Source: Galeopsis tetrahit
Taxonomy: Eukaryota > Streptophyta > Magnoliopsida > Lamiales > Lamiaceae
Assembly: GCA_963675135.1 (NCBI GenBank)
Contig: OY776119.1
Span: forward strand, 2,294,001 to 2,358,000
DNA length: 64,000 nt
Direction: 5' to 3'
A program made the translations under genes and the position numbers. Below the pieces are notes generated by a model. That model searched no databases. It was not told the origin of the DNA and worked only from the letters and a program-made list of their open reading frames with translations. Position 1 is the stretch's first letter. Every line of letters begins with the position of its first letter. Positions 30,748 to 41,879 of this stretch are shown one piece after another.

Positions 30748-33269
30748 ATGGAGGCCGAAAGAAGATCAGGAAACTACGGAAAGAGTTCGTGGGACAGCAA
30801 TTACATTCAGCGTCTAACCACTCCTTATGGCGTAAGATAACTAAACAAGCATTATTCTTGATTCTCGATCTTTTTTAGTCAGAGAAGTTATAATGAGAGG
30901 ATTTCGTCATTAAATTTAATTCAATTTATACATACTTATCATTGCTTTCATTGGAAATGCAGGCGATTGAACATGTAGAGAAAGCTGAGAAACTGAAAGA
31001 ATATGTGAAAATAATGATTGAGGGAACAACGGATGCGTTAGCCCAGCTTGAACTTATCGACGATTTGCAAAGGCTTGATGTTTCTCACTACTTCCAGGAT
31101 TCTGTTCAAAACATACTGGAGAGAATTTATGGTGATGATACAAATATGATGAATAAAGATTTGCATGCAACTGCTCTCAAATTTAGACTTCTTAGACAAC
31201 ATGGCTACCATGTCTATCAAGGTGAATATTTCTCTATCAAGGACAATTAGGCTGTGTCCAATTTTAGTCCACTATGTCGTTACTTTATTAGTTTTGGTCC
31301 AGTAGGTTTATACTTTTCACAATTTTGGTCATTTAGGTTTCAATTTTTGTCCTTTTCGTCCCCAATTTTAATAATGTATATTTCAATTTTGGCCAAAAAC
31401 TACAAACTTTAAAAAGGTAACAAAATGCAGGATTAAAATTTAAATTTGGCACAGTCTAAGTTACATGGTGATTCCTGATATTAATTCGACAACATTATAT
31501 TCAAATTTCGGGCTTTAAATTTAATTTTAATTTTTAGATTTTGACTAGTTTTCATGGTATTAATTTAATTGCAGAGGTTTTCAGTAGTTTCATGGACAAC
31601 AAGGGAAGTTTCAAGTCAAGCTTGGGTGATGATGTGAAAGGACTTCTTTCTTTGTATGAAGCTTCATTCTTGTCAATGGAAGATGAACCAATATTGGATT
31701 CTGCCAAAGATTTCTCGACACGTCATCTTGCGAAAAAACTCGAGCAATTCACGACAGACCAGAGTTTAGTCAATCAAATCAGGCATGCCTTGGAGATTCC
31801 ACTGCACTGGAGAGTGCCCAAACTCCAAGCAAAATGGTTCATAAACGTCTATGAGAGCAGACCCAATTCAAATCTTACTTTGCTCGAATTCGCTAAATTG
31901 TATTACAACATTGCACAAGCAAGTTATCAAGATGATATGAAACGCATATCTCGGTATGTAGAATTTAAAAATAATTGTTTCATCATTTTATAATATTTGT
32001 TTCAATATTCAGAATAAGTTCTAATAATTTTAATTGCAATTAAAATAGGGGGCATAGAAGGAGTGGCCTAGGAGAAAAGTTGACCTTCGCCAGGGACCGA
32101 CTGGCAGAGAGTTTCTTATGGGCTGTGGGATTTACTCCCGAGCCTGAATTTGGATATACAAGGGAGATTATGACTAAAGTTGCTGGAATGGTGTCGGTCA
32201 TAGACGACATATACGATGTATATGGCACGTTGGAGGAAATCGAATTGTTTACGAAGATCATTGAAAGGTGGGACATTAATGAATTGGACAGCCTTCCCCT
32301 TTACATGCAAATTTGTTTCCTCGATCTCAACAACTTCGTCAACGAATTGGCGTACCACGTTCTCAAGGAACAAGGCTTCAACTGTATCTCAAACCTCAGG
32401 AGACTGGTATGCATACTCACACATTTTTTTCTTTTTCAATCAATCAGGTTTTTGTACAGTGTAACGTGTGTACTAATAGTTGTTTTTTATTACATATTTC
32501 AGTGGATAGAGTTATGCCAAACTTACATCATCGAAGCGAGATGGTATCACAGTGGATACTATCCCAAAACGAATGAGTATCTCAACAACGGCTGGATTTC
32601 AATTTCGGGTCCGATAGTTCTTATGTATGGCTACTTTTGCCTCACAAACAACATAAACAAGGAGGATGTGAAGATTCTAGAACAATACCCCGGAATCATT
32701 CGCTGGCCGTCCATGGTTTTTCGCCTTGCAGATGACTTCGGAACTTCATCGGTAAGAATTCAAACTTGGTCAAATAGCAATTTTGATCCCATGAGAATTT
32801 GGACACAAGAAAATGGTCCTTTTTCGAACAAAAACTGTCCCATACGAAAAAAAATTCTTGGAACCAAAAATGCAATTTACCCAAAAATACAAACATGTTG
32901 AAATTTCCTATTGGCTTTTATTTTCTTATATTGATATTTAAGATGAATTATGCTTCACAGGAGGAAATTAAAAGAGGGGATGTTCCGAAATCAATTCAAT
33001 GTTACATGCACGAGACAGGGTGTTTAGAAGAGGAAGCTCGGGTGTACGTAAGGAATCTGATTTACGAGTTGTGGAAGAAGATGAACAAGGAGATTTTACT
33101 GGCTGAGGAGCCCTTCAAGGATTTCGGAATAACTGCGTTGAATCTTGTCCGAATGTCGTTGTGCTTCTACCTGAATTATGGAGATGGTTTTGGTGTTAAT
33201 CCGAATTCGGAGACAAAGAAGAATTTAGTTTCACTTATTGTTAATCCCATACCTATGTCATCTGCATGA
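30748..33269 (+). CDS. TPS-D: intact TPS-b type terpene synthase
   Basis: Six exons: 30748-30831, 30963-31221, 31575-31953, 32049-32406, 32503-32751, 32961-33269. They join cleanly (GT/AG) to 1638 nt, 545 aa, the usual length of a terpene synthase without transit peptide. RR-x8-W is at residues 5-15, the RDR at 256-258, the metal-binding DDIYD at 293-297, and the NSE/DTE-type DDFGTSSEE at 437-445 spans the exon 5/6 junction. W-boundary exons and WISISGP place it in TPS-b. The ATG at 30748 is chosen because it gives MEAERRSGNY like the other copies and follows the TATA box by about 115 bp; no upstream in-frame leader is evident. Expected reaction: Mg2+-dependent cyclisation or ionisation of GPP or FPP, probably cytosolic. 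Very similar to TPS-C, so product redundancy is likely. Confidence 0.94.
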
Positions 33270-33620
33270 ACAAACCTATCAAGTAGCAGCCGATATCCGT
33301 GTGGATTATAAGTTCCTACCTCTAGATTAATATTAACCCAATTTTATTCATATTTTTGCAAATTGTAATCTTTAGATCATAAATACCTAATTAATGTAGA
33401 TCGTCTTGCTTCTGGTTAATTTAGTTTTTTTTTTTTTTTTTGTGTGTGTTGGTTTTTGATTAATTCAAATCATATCCATCATCTTTATATTGAGTTTAGA
33501 GATACTTTATATTTAGAGTATCAATCTTTTATTTGGGTATTCGAGTTGAATCCACCATCGCAGCGCGGAAGCCTGGTCGATTGTGCTTCAAAAATTAAAA
33601 AACAGATCAAAAGCTTGAAG
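33270..33620. other. TPS-D 3' UTR and flank
   Basis: Matches the TPS-C and TPS-A 3' flanks in inverse and the fragment at 41690-41830. T-rich run at 33426-33444. No other gene. Confidence 0.5.
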
Positions 33621-34077
33621 TGATAGAAGAAGAGAAAAACTTTTGGTCCCACCATCCACAGGCACTCATATTTTTTTTCCCAACAATATGAATTTTGATC
33701 TCGAAGGGGAAAAACTTGACACATTTGGTCCCAAAGTTAGGCAACCGTTAGTCAACCTTAGTCAGCCGTTAGTATATAAAAAAATACATATTTTAGGATA
33801 TTATTCAAATTTCAATAAAAAAAATTTGAATTAAAACAAAAATTCAAAAATAATATGTTTTTTGGAAAAGAGCGAAAAATATATATCGATCTACATTTTG
33901 CAAATAAAAAAAAAATAAAACTAACCCTAATCAATGGAAAATCAAAATCGGGGAAGGAAGAGAGGAGCGACGGCCGACGAAGTGAACAACAGCTGCCGCG
34001 TCGGCCGCCTTCGTCAACAACAGTGGCCGCGTCGGTCGCCTTCTTCTTCGATGGAGGAGGGGAAACAAACAGAGGAG
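33621..34077. mobile_element. MULE-like terminal remnant
   Basis: Contains 'ttttggtcccaccatccac' and 'catttggtcccaaagttag' followed by a 'ccgttagtcaacctt' stretch. These resemble the terminal repeat of the MULE at 3785-5863 in the same order of blocks. A GC-rich coding-like segment follows at 33945-34075. It is truncated at 34078 by an LTR insertion, and the other terminus is not seen. Confidence 0.45.
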
Positions 34078-35575
34078 TGATTCACGTATTATGCAACACT
34101 AAATTAATACACGACCGCAAGTATACGGCGTCTATCGTAGCGTGATAAGTACGAGGTCGATCCCACGAGGAGGTGTAGTATAAAAGTGAAGTTTGTTGAC
34201 GGAATTCTAAATAGACGTGATTGATTACTCTAAAATTGCCTACCAAATGTCACGAATAAACAATAAAAGGGTAATATAAAATCGATCAATGAATGCTCAT
34301 GCAAATCACAAAACGAGTGAAAATATGGGTGAACTCAAAGATGAGAAAGTAGGTTCCAAAGCACATGCAATACTAATGAATCCATCTATGATTAACTATC
34401 TACTTAAGTGGTGTTCATGCTTTGTCGATAAGATTGATCACATAATAATGAATTAAATGTTTCTTCAATCCAAATAATCCAAAGAAAATATCACACAACT
34501 TAGTATCTCTACCTAAATTGCACAATAGAACCCAATCAAGCTCCTAGGATCATCACACATCTTCCTAATCATTGATCATCTTTCAATCTCACAATAAAAT
34601 TAGGTCAAATGCTTGCAATCAATCAATCAAAATAGATTTATCTCAACCTAATTCAATTAACTAAAATTAACATATCACCATTGTACACTAATGACATGTT
34701 TTGCAATGAAAATCAAGCATCCAAAAAGAATTAAGCCACACAAACACCAAATAAGCAAAACGTTAATTCATAAACTTCATCAAAAGTATTTACAAGGCTC
34801 TAGAACCAAAAGTGTTCTAGCCAATCAACAACATAATCAAATTAACAAATTCAAAAGAAATAACTAAATAAAAAGAGAGAGAAATAGAAAGCTTAGTCTA
34901 AAGTATGGTGGAGGATGAAATTTCCAAGCTATTGTTGCCTTCCTTGCATGAATTGATGAAGAATTGAAGAATTTGTGGCCAAATCACCTCCAAGTATATG
35001 TTTGTATGTGTGGAATTTGAGGAATTGGAGATTTTTATTTTTATTTATTTTAAGAATGAGGGCTTATATAATGTTGGGGTAGGGTTTGGGTGCAAGAATT
35101 GCAAGTTAGTCCCTAAAAAATGGTTAAATTGAACAAAATGCACCGAAAATGGGGTAGCACGGCCGTGCAAAATCAGTGTTTGGTTTTATAGGTGCTCGGC
35201 CGTGCTCGGCAGATGATGACTTTGGATGGTGCTCGGTTGTGGCTCGGCCTCGGCCGTGGCGTGTGATCATGGCGATTCTTCGGTCTCGGTCGAGAAGGTA
35301 GCTCGGTCGTGGCATGCATCGCCCCTGCTTCCTCGAGCTCGGCCGTGGCCTCCCTTGGCCTCAACTTGCTGTCTCGATGATCCCAATTTCGTGCGTGGAG
35401 CTCGGCCGTGGCCTTTGGATTTCGTCTTGGGAGCAGCTCGGCCGTGCCTTGTGCTCGGCCGAGGCATGTAGTAGCCTCAAAAACCTGTCTCGAGCTCGCC
35501 AATTTCGAGCTCCCCTCTCGACCGTGGCCTGATTTTGGCCTTGATACAGCTCGGCCGTGCCCTTGCTAGGCCTCG
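34078..35575 (-). mobile_element. Partial, divergent LTR of the palindrome-rich family
   Basis: Starts TGATTCACGTATTATGCAACACTAAA, then 'cgaccgcaagtatacggcgtctatcgtagcgtgataag', as in the LTRs at 20194, 53306 and 59677. A TATA region (complement of 'ttatataatgttggggt') is near 35055, and a GC-rich array of CTCGGCCGTG motifs at 35158-35560 replaces the ACTCGGCCGAGT array. The expected CCGAATCA end is missing; sequence switches near 35575 to the short TRIM-like repeat. Confidence 0.75.
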
Positions 35576-35984
35576 ATCCTTTCCCCAAAAGGCCTTATAC
35601 AATGGGGATACTAGTCCACCCTTTTATACCCCATGATCCTTCAATGTTTTTCGATGTGCAAGGGACTTGTTTGACCCCATCAGTATTGTTTGCTCTTTGA
35701 TTTAATTTCTACTTTGCCGCCATTCTTTTTTGTTGTATAATCAATTTCCCTACATTATGGTTGTTAAGTATAATGCAAATTAGATGTTAATTGGACTTAT
35801 TCTAATGCATGATAGAAGAGAATCGAGTTAGTTGGACAACTCCACTGAAAGTGGACAAGTCACCTGAATTTATTAGATCAGCTGATCGAGTGAGTGTAGT
35901 CATCTCTACAATTGTCTGGATCGAGAAGCTGGGTTGTGATCCATACAAAAAATGTTTTACAGTTGCTAGCTTAATTGGCATCAA
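35576..35984. other. Repeat debris, no gene
   Basis: 35580-35675 is a partial copy of the short LTR at 39846-40065. From 35687 'attgtttgctctttgattt' recalls positions 48-68. Small ORFs here are not convincing. Confidence 0.4.
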
Positions 35985-37225
35985 CTTTTAATTTGCAGAA
36001 TAAAAATACCAAAGATCGATTTCTGATGAGTATACCTAATATCCAGTTACACCTTATCTGATATTTTTATTTTGGAAGAAAGCAAAAATCTTATATAAAA
36101 AGAATTTGAGCACCGGAAGTGCCCATAAACAGTCCGAAGAGAAGCAAAACAGCAGTTACAAGCATAAGAAAGGGTCTCTAGCCCAATCTGTGAAAGATGA
36201 ATGACAAATAGTTAATCCATATGAGGTTTCCCCACAAATGGGAAGATATTACTCGCTCCGTCCCATAATTATTTTCACATGTAAAATGGCACACAAAATA
36301 AGAAAAACGAACTTAGTGGGAATTTTGAGGGGTAATTTTGTAAACCTTTATGTATAAAGTAAAGAAATGAGTTGATTTTTATTTTGAAATTTAAGTAGGG
36401 TAGAATTTAACTTTATAGTATAGGATTATACATGTTTATATAGGTTTTAATAGGTATTTATATAGGATTTGTAGGAACTCATTTGATTGAGAGTATAGTC
36501 TTCACAATAAGGTAACCACTTTATGGCGTTTGCAACGACATCCGAGAGGCATGGGTGATTTTGTCCAACACGTACGGTAAGGCTATTTGGGACCGCATCT
36601 TAGCCCTAAAAAATAAACTCCATAATCCTATCAAGGGTTCTCATTCGATCACCGATTTTATGATAGAAATAAAGGGGGTGATATATGAATTGGCTCTTCT
36701 TGGTGTCACTACTGACTCGGAGGACCTTGTCGTAAATATACTTAATGGGCTTGACGATTCGTACAAAGAGCTCTCTCATGCCATTTACCCGTACATCGAA
36801 TTTGACGATCGAACTGCATAAAAAAACTGCTTAGTTTTAAAGCCCATGGCTGCTCGATAGGCTGTGCACTGTGACCTCCTACCTCCTACCCCGAATATTG
36901 CACTGCCCACCAATGTTGGGCACTCGAAGTAGTGGTAGGGTTGAGTAACACCCACTCGACAGTCTGGCCCTACGTATCAGCCTCAATCGGCCTATCACCA
37001 GTCCGACGCGCCCATCCCTTCGCGCTAATCCACCGATGGTCAACTGCCAACTTTACAGGGTGACGGGCCACTCCGATCATTGTTTCACCGAGTACTCCTC
37101 CCAGCCAGCTCATGCCTCTCCATCCACTCACATTGTCGCCTCGATCCCGACTCCATTTGATTGGGTCATAGATTGAGGCGCTCCTCACCATGTCACTGCG
37201 GATCTTGCGAACTTCCAAACTTAAT
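35985..37225 (+). repeat. Third partial copy of the LINE/copia segment
   Basis: 35995-36190 is the reverse complement of 23460-23660. 36475-36560 equals 6893-6975. 37020-37225 equals 7000-7185. The order matches arm 1 but with the LINE RT region missing and a longer piece of copia gag kept. Confidence 0.65.
36555..36821 (+). pseudogene. Copia gag (UBN2-type) fragment
   Basis: The frame NTYGKAIWDRILALKNKLHN...GVTTDSEDLVVNILNGLDD is the copia gag core. It ends at a stop at 36819-36821. It lacks N- and C-terminal parts and adjoining pol. A 32-bp piece of it is reused as filler at 38670-38702. Confidence 0.75.
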
Positions 37226-38230
37226 CACTACAAAATATTGGCCAAAAGGCAACGACAATTGACAACGGCAGGCTACCGTTGCCAATTGGCAACGGCATTG
37301 GTAACGGGCAGAAAAAAGGCGAAAATAATGATGTGATTAGAATAAATTTACATGTATAAGCGAAAATAATTATACTCAATGTTGTATGTAATTATAATGT
37401 TGTGAATTAAAAATTAGAATGAATTTAAATTATGTGATTAGAATAAATTTAAATGTATAAGTGAAAATAATTATACTCAATGTTGTATGTAATTATAATG
37501 TTGTGAATTGAAAATTAGAATGAATTTAAATGTTGTAAATTGAAGATTAGAATAAATTTAAATAGTGTGAATTGATACCGTAATTAAATTATTTAATTTG
37601 AAACATATAATTTAGTTAATTCTCATTTAGAAATAAATATGATATGCTTTGGTAATTTAATAAGCAACAATTAAAGCTAGAATGGATATTGAATTAAAGA
37701 ATTAAAAACTAAAATTAAATTGAATATATATTAATTGCATTCACAACATGTCGACTAAAGCTCCTAGCCTAAACGGCACACAGGGGTCGCCCAAAAGCCT
37801 TCGAGACCGAGAGGTCCCGAGTTCGAACCCCGCAAACAGCGAAATTCGCGAAAAAAACCCGAAAAATGGGTGGCCAAGCGGTGGGGGTGGGTGTTGGTGG
37901 CCTCGATACCTGGGTTCGAAACCCAGGTTCGCATATTTTAAATGTTCCTAAAAAGGCGACGGCAAAAAGGCAACGGCAGTGGGCCCGTTGCTAAAAGGCG
38001 ACGGCATGTGGGCCCGTTGCTAAAAGGCAACGGCCTCCACGCCGTTGACAAAAGGCAACGGCCATATGCCGTTGCCAAAAGGCAACGGTTTTCCCCAAAT
38101 CCGTTGCCATTCAAATAGCAACGAGCATATTGGCAACGGCAGACATCTGTTGCCTTTGCCGTTGCCTTCATCAATAGTGAGGGCAGATACGTTGCCTTTG
38201 CCGTTGCCATTTCCCCATTATTTGGTAGTG
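37226..38230. mobile_element. Non-autonomous mini-CACTA element
   Basis: Begins CACTACAAAATATTGGCC and ends GGTAGTG with inverted similarity. It is flanked by AAT on both sides (37223-37225 and 38231-38233), 1005 bp. The ends carry arrays of GGCAACGGC/GCCGTTGCC motifs (37240-37315 and 37960-38215), the expected transposase-binding sub-terminal repeats. The interior is AT-rich and without a transposase. The empty site is visible in arm 1 at about 7180-7190. Confidence 0.88.
37775..37930 (+). other. tRNA-like B-box sequences inside the mini-CACTA
   Basis: Two segments look like tRNA T-arm/B-box: 'ggtcccgagttcgaacccc' near 37815 and 'cctgggttcgaaacccagg' near 37907, the second a near-perfect hairpin. 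An A-box is not clear. Possible SINE or tRNA relic; not called a tRNA gene, because no cloverleaf could be traced. Confidence 0.3.
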
Positions 38231-38234
38231 AATA

Positions 38235-38496
38235 CTCCCTACGTCCCACAAAGATAGCCACATTTGACTTTACACACAGATTAAGAAAAATCAATAAATG
38301 TAGTCAAATTTAGCTAATGTGTCAATTTTGTCCTTAAATTCTCATACTCCAAAATCTGTTAATCATCAATTACTCTTATTAATTAAGGGTAAATTTGACA
38401 ATAAAGCATTTAATACTAAAGTAAAAGAGGAAATTTGGCTATAATTTGGAACATTCAAAAAAGGAATACGTGGCTATTTTTGTCGGACGGAGGGAG
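38235..38496. mobile_element. Stowaway-like MITE
   Basis: CTCCCTACGTCCC at the left and GGACGGAGGGAG at the right, 262 bp, with TA on each side. It sits two bases from the AAT duplication of the mini-CACTA. No coding capacity. Confidence 0.9.
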
Positions 38497-38639
38497 TATA
38501 TTTAATTTTCTTATTTGTCCATCCAAACTTAATATTTACGCTCCCATAAATGGAAATACTTACCCCCAATACACTGATACACCATTCATATTTTACTTTA
38601 CACATATACAAATGAGGGATATTTTGAGTGATTTAGTGT

Positions 38640-38705
38640 GATGTGACTTTTAGGGTTTAGGGTTTAGGGGGATGTGAATTGGCTCTTCTTGGTGTCACTA
38701 CTGAC
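38640..38705. other. Telomere-like plus templated filler
   Basis: TTTAGGG-type repeats (three units, 38648-38668) are followed by 'tgaattggctcttcttggtg' and onward, about 32 bp identical to 36685-36716. The homologous place in copies 1 and 2 has neither. See findings. Confidence 0.8.
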
Positions 38706-38949
38706 TTTATTTGTGTGTTTTAACCTTTTCAATTACATAATTAAAAACACTCATTTTTAGGGGGAAATGACGATTTTACCCTTAATATTCTACAACCAAA
38801 AGGGGTTTTGTGTCTTTTCATCGAAAAAACAAGCGTGTCTGTGTATATATATATATGTGTGTGGGGGGCTCAATTTGCATATCCTTCCTCATCTCGTTTA
38901 GAAACCGTTTAGTTTCAGTTTGTGTGTACTCAAAGCTTTGTTTGTTTGA

Positions 38950-39609
38950 ATGGCGGCGGGGTCAGAAAGCAAGATTACAGCACACTACGAGAGAGAAGAC
39001 GCTGTGGAGCATCTCTACGACGTTACCATCTTCGACAGAACCATCACTACGACGGTGACAGAGGACCCTCAAATGGTGAAAAAGTGGATCAAGGTCATCG
39101 AAGAAGACGAAACTAATAATAGTAGCCGCTGCTTCATCGGCGTGGAAGCGGAGATATACCTCGACGACAAATTCAAGACCCATATTGGGACGTTCCAGAT
39201 GTGCGACGGAATACGGTGCCTCGTCTTCCAGCTGGTGAATTGCAGCAAAGACGATTGCCCCGACACCCTAAAAAGTTTCCTTGAGGACGAAAGGTACGGT
39301 TTCTTTGGCATCGACATTGTTGACAAGATGAAGATGTTGGGAGAAATCTTCTCGATTAACCCAAAGATTCATCAGTTGTTGGATTTGAATGAGGTAGCAA
39401 TGGAGAGGTATAAGCGGCCTGAGCTGAAATACGCGGAGCAGAGCGTATTGGTTCGGCTTACTTTGGGGGAGAAGGTGGAGAAGCCAGAAGTGGATCCTAC
39501 TCAATGGAGTTACCCTGGGAAGCTCTCACATGTGCAAGTGCATTATGCTTGTCTTGGTGCTTTCCTCAATCTTCAAGTCGGAAGGTGGCTTAATAACACT
39601 GAAATCTAG
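38950..39609 (+). CDS. Exonuclease-like protein 3 (degenerate DEDDy fold)
   Basis: 219 aa, the most divergent of the three copies (for example MAAGSESKITAHYEREDA at the start, VEAEIYLDDKFKTH, CSKDDCPDTL, end WLNNTEI). Exo I is E66-x-E68 and Exo II D125 is retained. Exo III has the Tyr (Y199) but G203 instead of Asp. It therefore keeps one more catalytic-site residue than copies 1 and 2. The upstream TATA-like AT run is at 38845-38860. It probably represents the parent or an older paralogue of the inverted pair. Location and partner are unknown; no targeting signal is obvious. Confidence 0.77.
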   Translation: MAAGSESKITAHYEREDAVEHLYDVTIFDRTITTTVTEDPQMVKKWIKVIEEDETNNSSRCFIGVEAEIYLDDKFKTHIGTFQMCDGIRCLVFQLVNCSKDDCPDTLKSFLEDERYGFFGIDIVDKMKMLGEIFSINPKIHQLLDLNEVAMERYKRPELKYAEQSVLVRLTLGEKVEKPEVDPTQWSYPGKLSHVQVHYACLGAFLNLQVGRWLNNTEI

Positions 39610-39845
39610 CTACCTAATTCTTGTATTCATGTATGGATCTACTAGCTACCTTAGCTTGCATTACTTTTCTAGATTTGCTTGCATGTTTTCTTTGAATGAT
39701 CATTTGGTACGTTTATTTTCAAAGGTGCATGATATATAGTTGAACATCTATCTTTTTCTCCATGCCACTCACATGTTCATTTGGTGATGATGATGCAATA
39801 TTCATAAATTTCATTTCAACCTTTTCCTTTTTATCAAATGGTTCT

Positions 39846-40065
39846 TGTTAGGGTTTTTTCCGGGATGGACCATTCTGTATTCTCCACTTGGTATGATATT
39901 GTCCGCTTTGGGTTTGTCAAACCCTCACGGCTTTGCTGTTGAGTTTCCCCAAAAGGCCTCATACCAATGGAGATACTAATCCACCCTTTTATAACTAGCC
40001 CAAGATCCTTCAATGACTTTTCGATTTGAATGTTTTTCCGATATGGGACTTGTTTGACTCCAACA
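39846..40065. mobile_element. Short solo LTR or TRIM-like element, copy 2
   Basis: 220 bp, TGTTAG...CCAACA, in the same place as 8501-8717 relative to the exonuclease-like gene. GGTTCT lies on both sides. Confidence 0.6.
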
Positions 40066-41480
40066 GGTTCTAAAATAGTTTTAATTTTATATTGAAAATG
40101 ATTTTGTTTTTAAAATTGCCAAAAAACGGTGTCTTTAAGCTCGTTATACTCAAATGTGGGGTTTCCAGCAAAATGCATAAATGATTCTTCATTTTTAATT
40201 ATGTTGAATCTAGATGTAAGTCGATAATCATAAATTCTTCTACAAAAAACCCTAAATTTACTTTAGGACCCCGTTTTCTACATAAATTCTTCTACAAAAA
40301 ACCCTAGTTTTTTCTTATACACAATCGTCACAACAATTTGTCGACCTAAAATTGTCGAATTTTTTTTAATATTTTTTTCGACCAATCAGTGTGACCGTAT
40401 ACACTTTCGTCTGGTTTCGATCGCCTACTTTATTTCTCAGCTCAATGCTTCAGATCATATGGTAGAATTAATTGGGTTTAAATATTTATTATTATTATTA
40501 TTATTATTTTGGTTTGGATGAAATGGAAGTAGCGGTGGTGGTTGAAAAAAAAATTCGGTCACTTCTACAAAAAGTGGGGGAGTGGGGTGAGTTCAGTAAA
40601 GGGGTACATGTAATATAATACCTTTTACTGAAAAGAGTATTTATAATTTTTGCATAATTATTATATTATTAAATTGGGTGGAGGTGTGTTCTAAACGGAA
40701 CTGGAAGTGTAAATAGTCAGAATCGTGAGCTTTTCTTCCTGATTTTGTTCACAACCCACCAGCGGCTTGTTTTTTTGTTAGCGGTGGGCTTAGCCCATTT
40801 CTACACTTGTAACACTTCTTTTACCACCTTCTCTCATATATATTCTTGAGCGAGTTCTATAGTGCAGGCGGGAGTGTCATATGATAGATAGATGTACTCT
40901 CCCCAAATTACCCCATTTTCTCTTAAATAAGATATGTTATATGCACTCCCCCACTAAAACTCTAGTTTATTTTTTTTATTCCCTTTTTTCATCTTCATTA
41001 TTTCAAAATCTTAAATTCCTCCTATATACCTTACACTTTCACTGGCCGCCCCCTGCCCCCACCACCACCTCCCTCACACTGTCGCGCCGCCCTCTCTCTT
41101 TTGTAAACACTCGTGCGACGCCACCCCACCACATTAGTCGGTTGCCTCCCCCTCAATTCTCTAACCGCGGTCGGACGCCCCGTATTCTGTAATCGGCGCC
41201 CCCTCAATGTCCTAGTACTTTTCAGTTCATCGAAGTGGGCCAGTTCATCAAATCTCGTATAATGATGGATTTGTGGGTCAGCTTGCATTGTCATCATGTC
41301 TTGACATTTTAGTCCATACTAAAGTTGTGGAAGAATTAAAAAAATTATTTATCTTTTGTATTTGTATTCAAATATTACGATCGAAGTTGAAATATTTAAA
41401 TTCGATTACAAATTATTTTTTAATTAGAATATTTATTTATAATTTTATAAATAATTAATTTATCGTTATTGTTTAAGAAG
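40066..41480. other. Intergenic, no supported gene
   Basis: The first 165 bp match 8718-8880. A tandem piece 'ataaattcttctacaaaaaac' occurs at 40228 and 40281. (TTA)n microsatellite at about 40485-40510. The proline-rich ORF at 41030-41190 is C-rich low complexity without recognised homology. Confidence 0.4.
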
Positions 41481-41529
41481 CCACTTTTTTTTCATTTTGG
41501 ACTGAGTCAATTGTTTAGATTGGTGAACG

Positions 41530-41830
41530 TACGTTGTTAATCCAAATTCGGAGACAAAGAAGAACTTGGTGTCACTCATTGTTAAGCCCATTCCTATGTC
41601 ATCTGCATGAACAAAGAAGAATTTGGTTTCAGTACTGATTGTTAATCCCATACATATGTCATCTGCATAAACAAACCTTTTCAAGCAGCAGCTGATATTC
41701 GTGTGGAATATAAGTTCCTAATTTTAGATTAATTTTAACCCAATTTTATTCATATTTTTGCAAATTGTATTCTTTTGACAGATGTAAATCTTTTATTGAT
41801 CTGTGTTTAATTAACATGTGGTTTTATGTT
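41530..41830 (+). pseudogene. TPS exon 6 end fragment with internal duplication
   Basis: Two successive pieces encode the C-terminal ~20 residues of the synthase (VNPNSETKKNLVSL...PMSSA-like) at 41535-41610 and again, altered, at 41611-41671. They are followed by the TPS 3' flank (compare 33270-33400) to about 41830. No other TPS exon is nearby. It is a relic of a fifth synthase copy or a repair product. Confidence 0.8.
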
Positions 41831-41879
41831 TGTATATTATAAGCATCTATTAATTATTTTAAATAGATGATCGTATTTT

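Noticed and set aside
32752..32901. Extension of the TPS-D exon 5 frame through intron 5
   Set aside because: It follows a GTAAG donor, and the next exon restores the NSE/DTE motif across the junction. The read-through tail has no TPS similarity.
35173..35588. Several overlapping ORFs in the CTCGGCCGTG array
   Set aside because: Same reason: repeat-derived frames on both strands inside an LTR.
36241..36480. Stowaway-like start ('tactcgctccgtcccat') considered as a complete MITE
   Set aside because: No matching inverted terminus was found downstream.
37815..37835. Possible tRNA gene
   Set aside because: Only T-arm-like strings are visible; no acceptor stem or A-box could be traced.
41030..41192. 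Proline/serine-rich ORF
   Set aside because: C-rich low-complexity DNA with open frames on both strands and no recognised domain.
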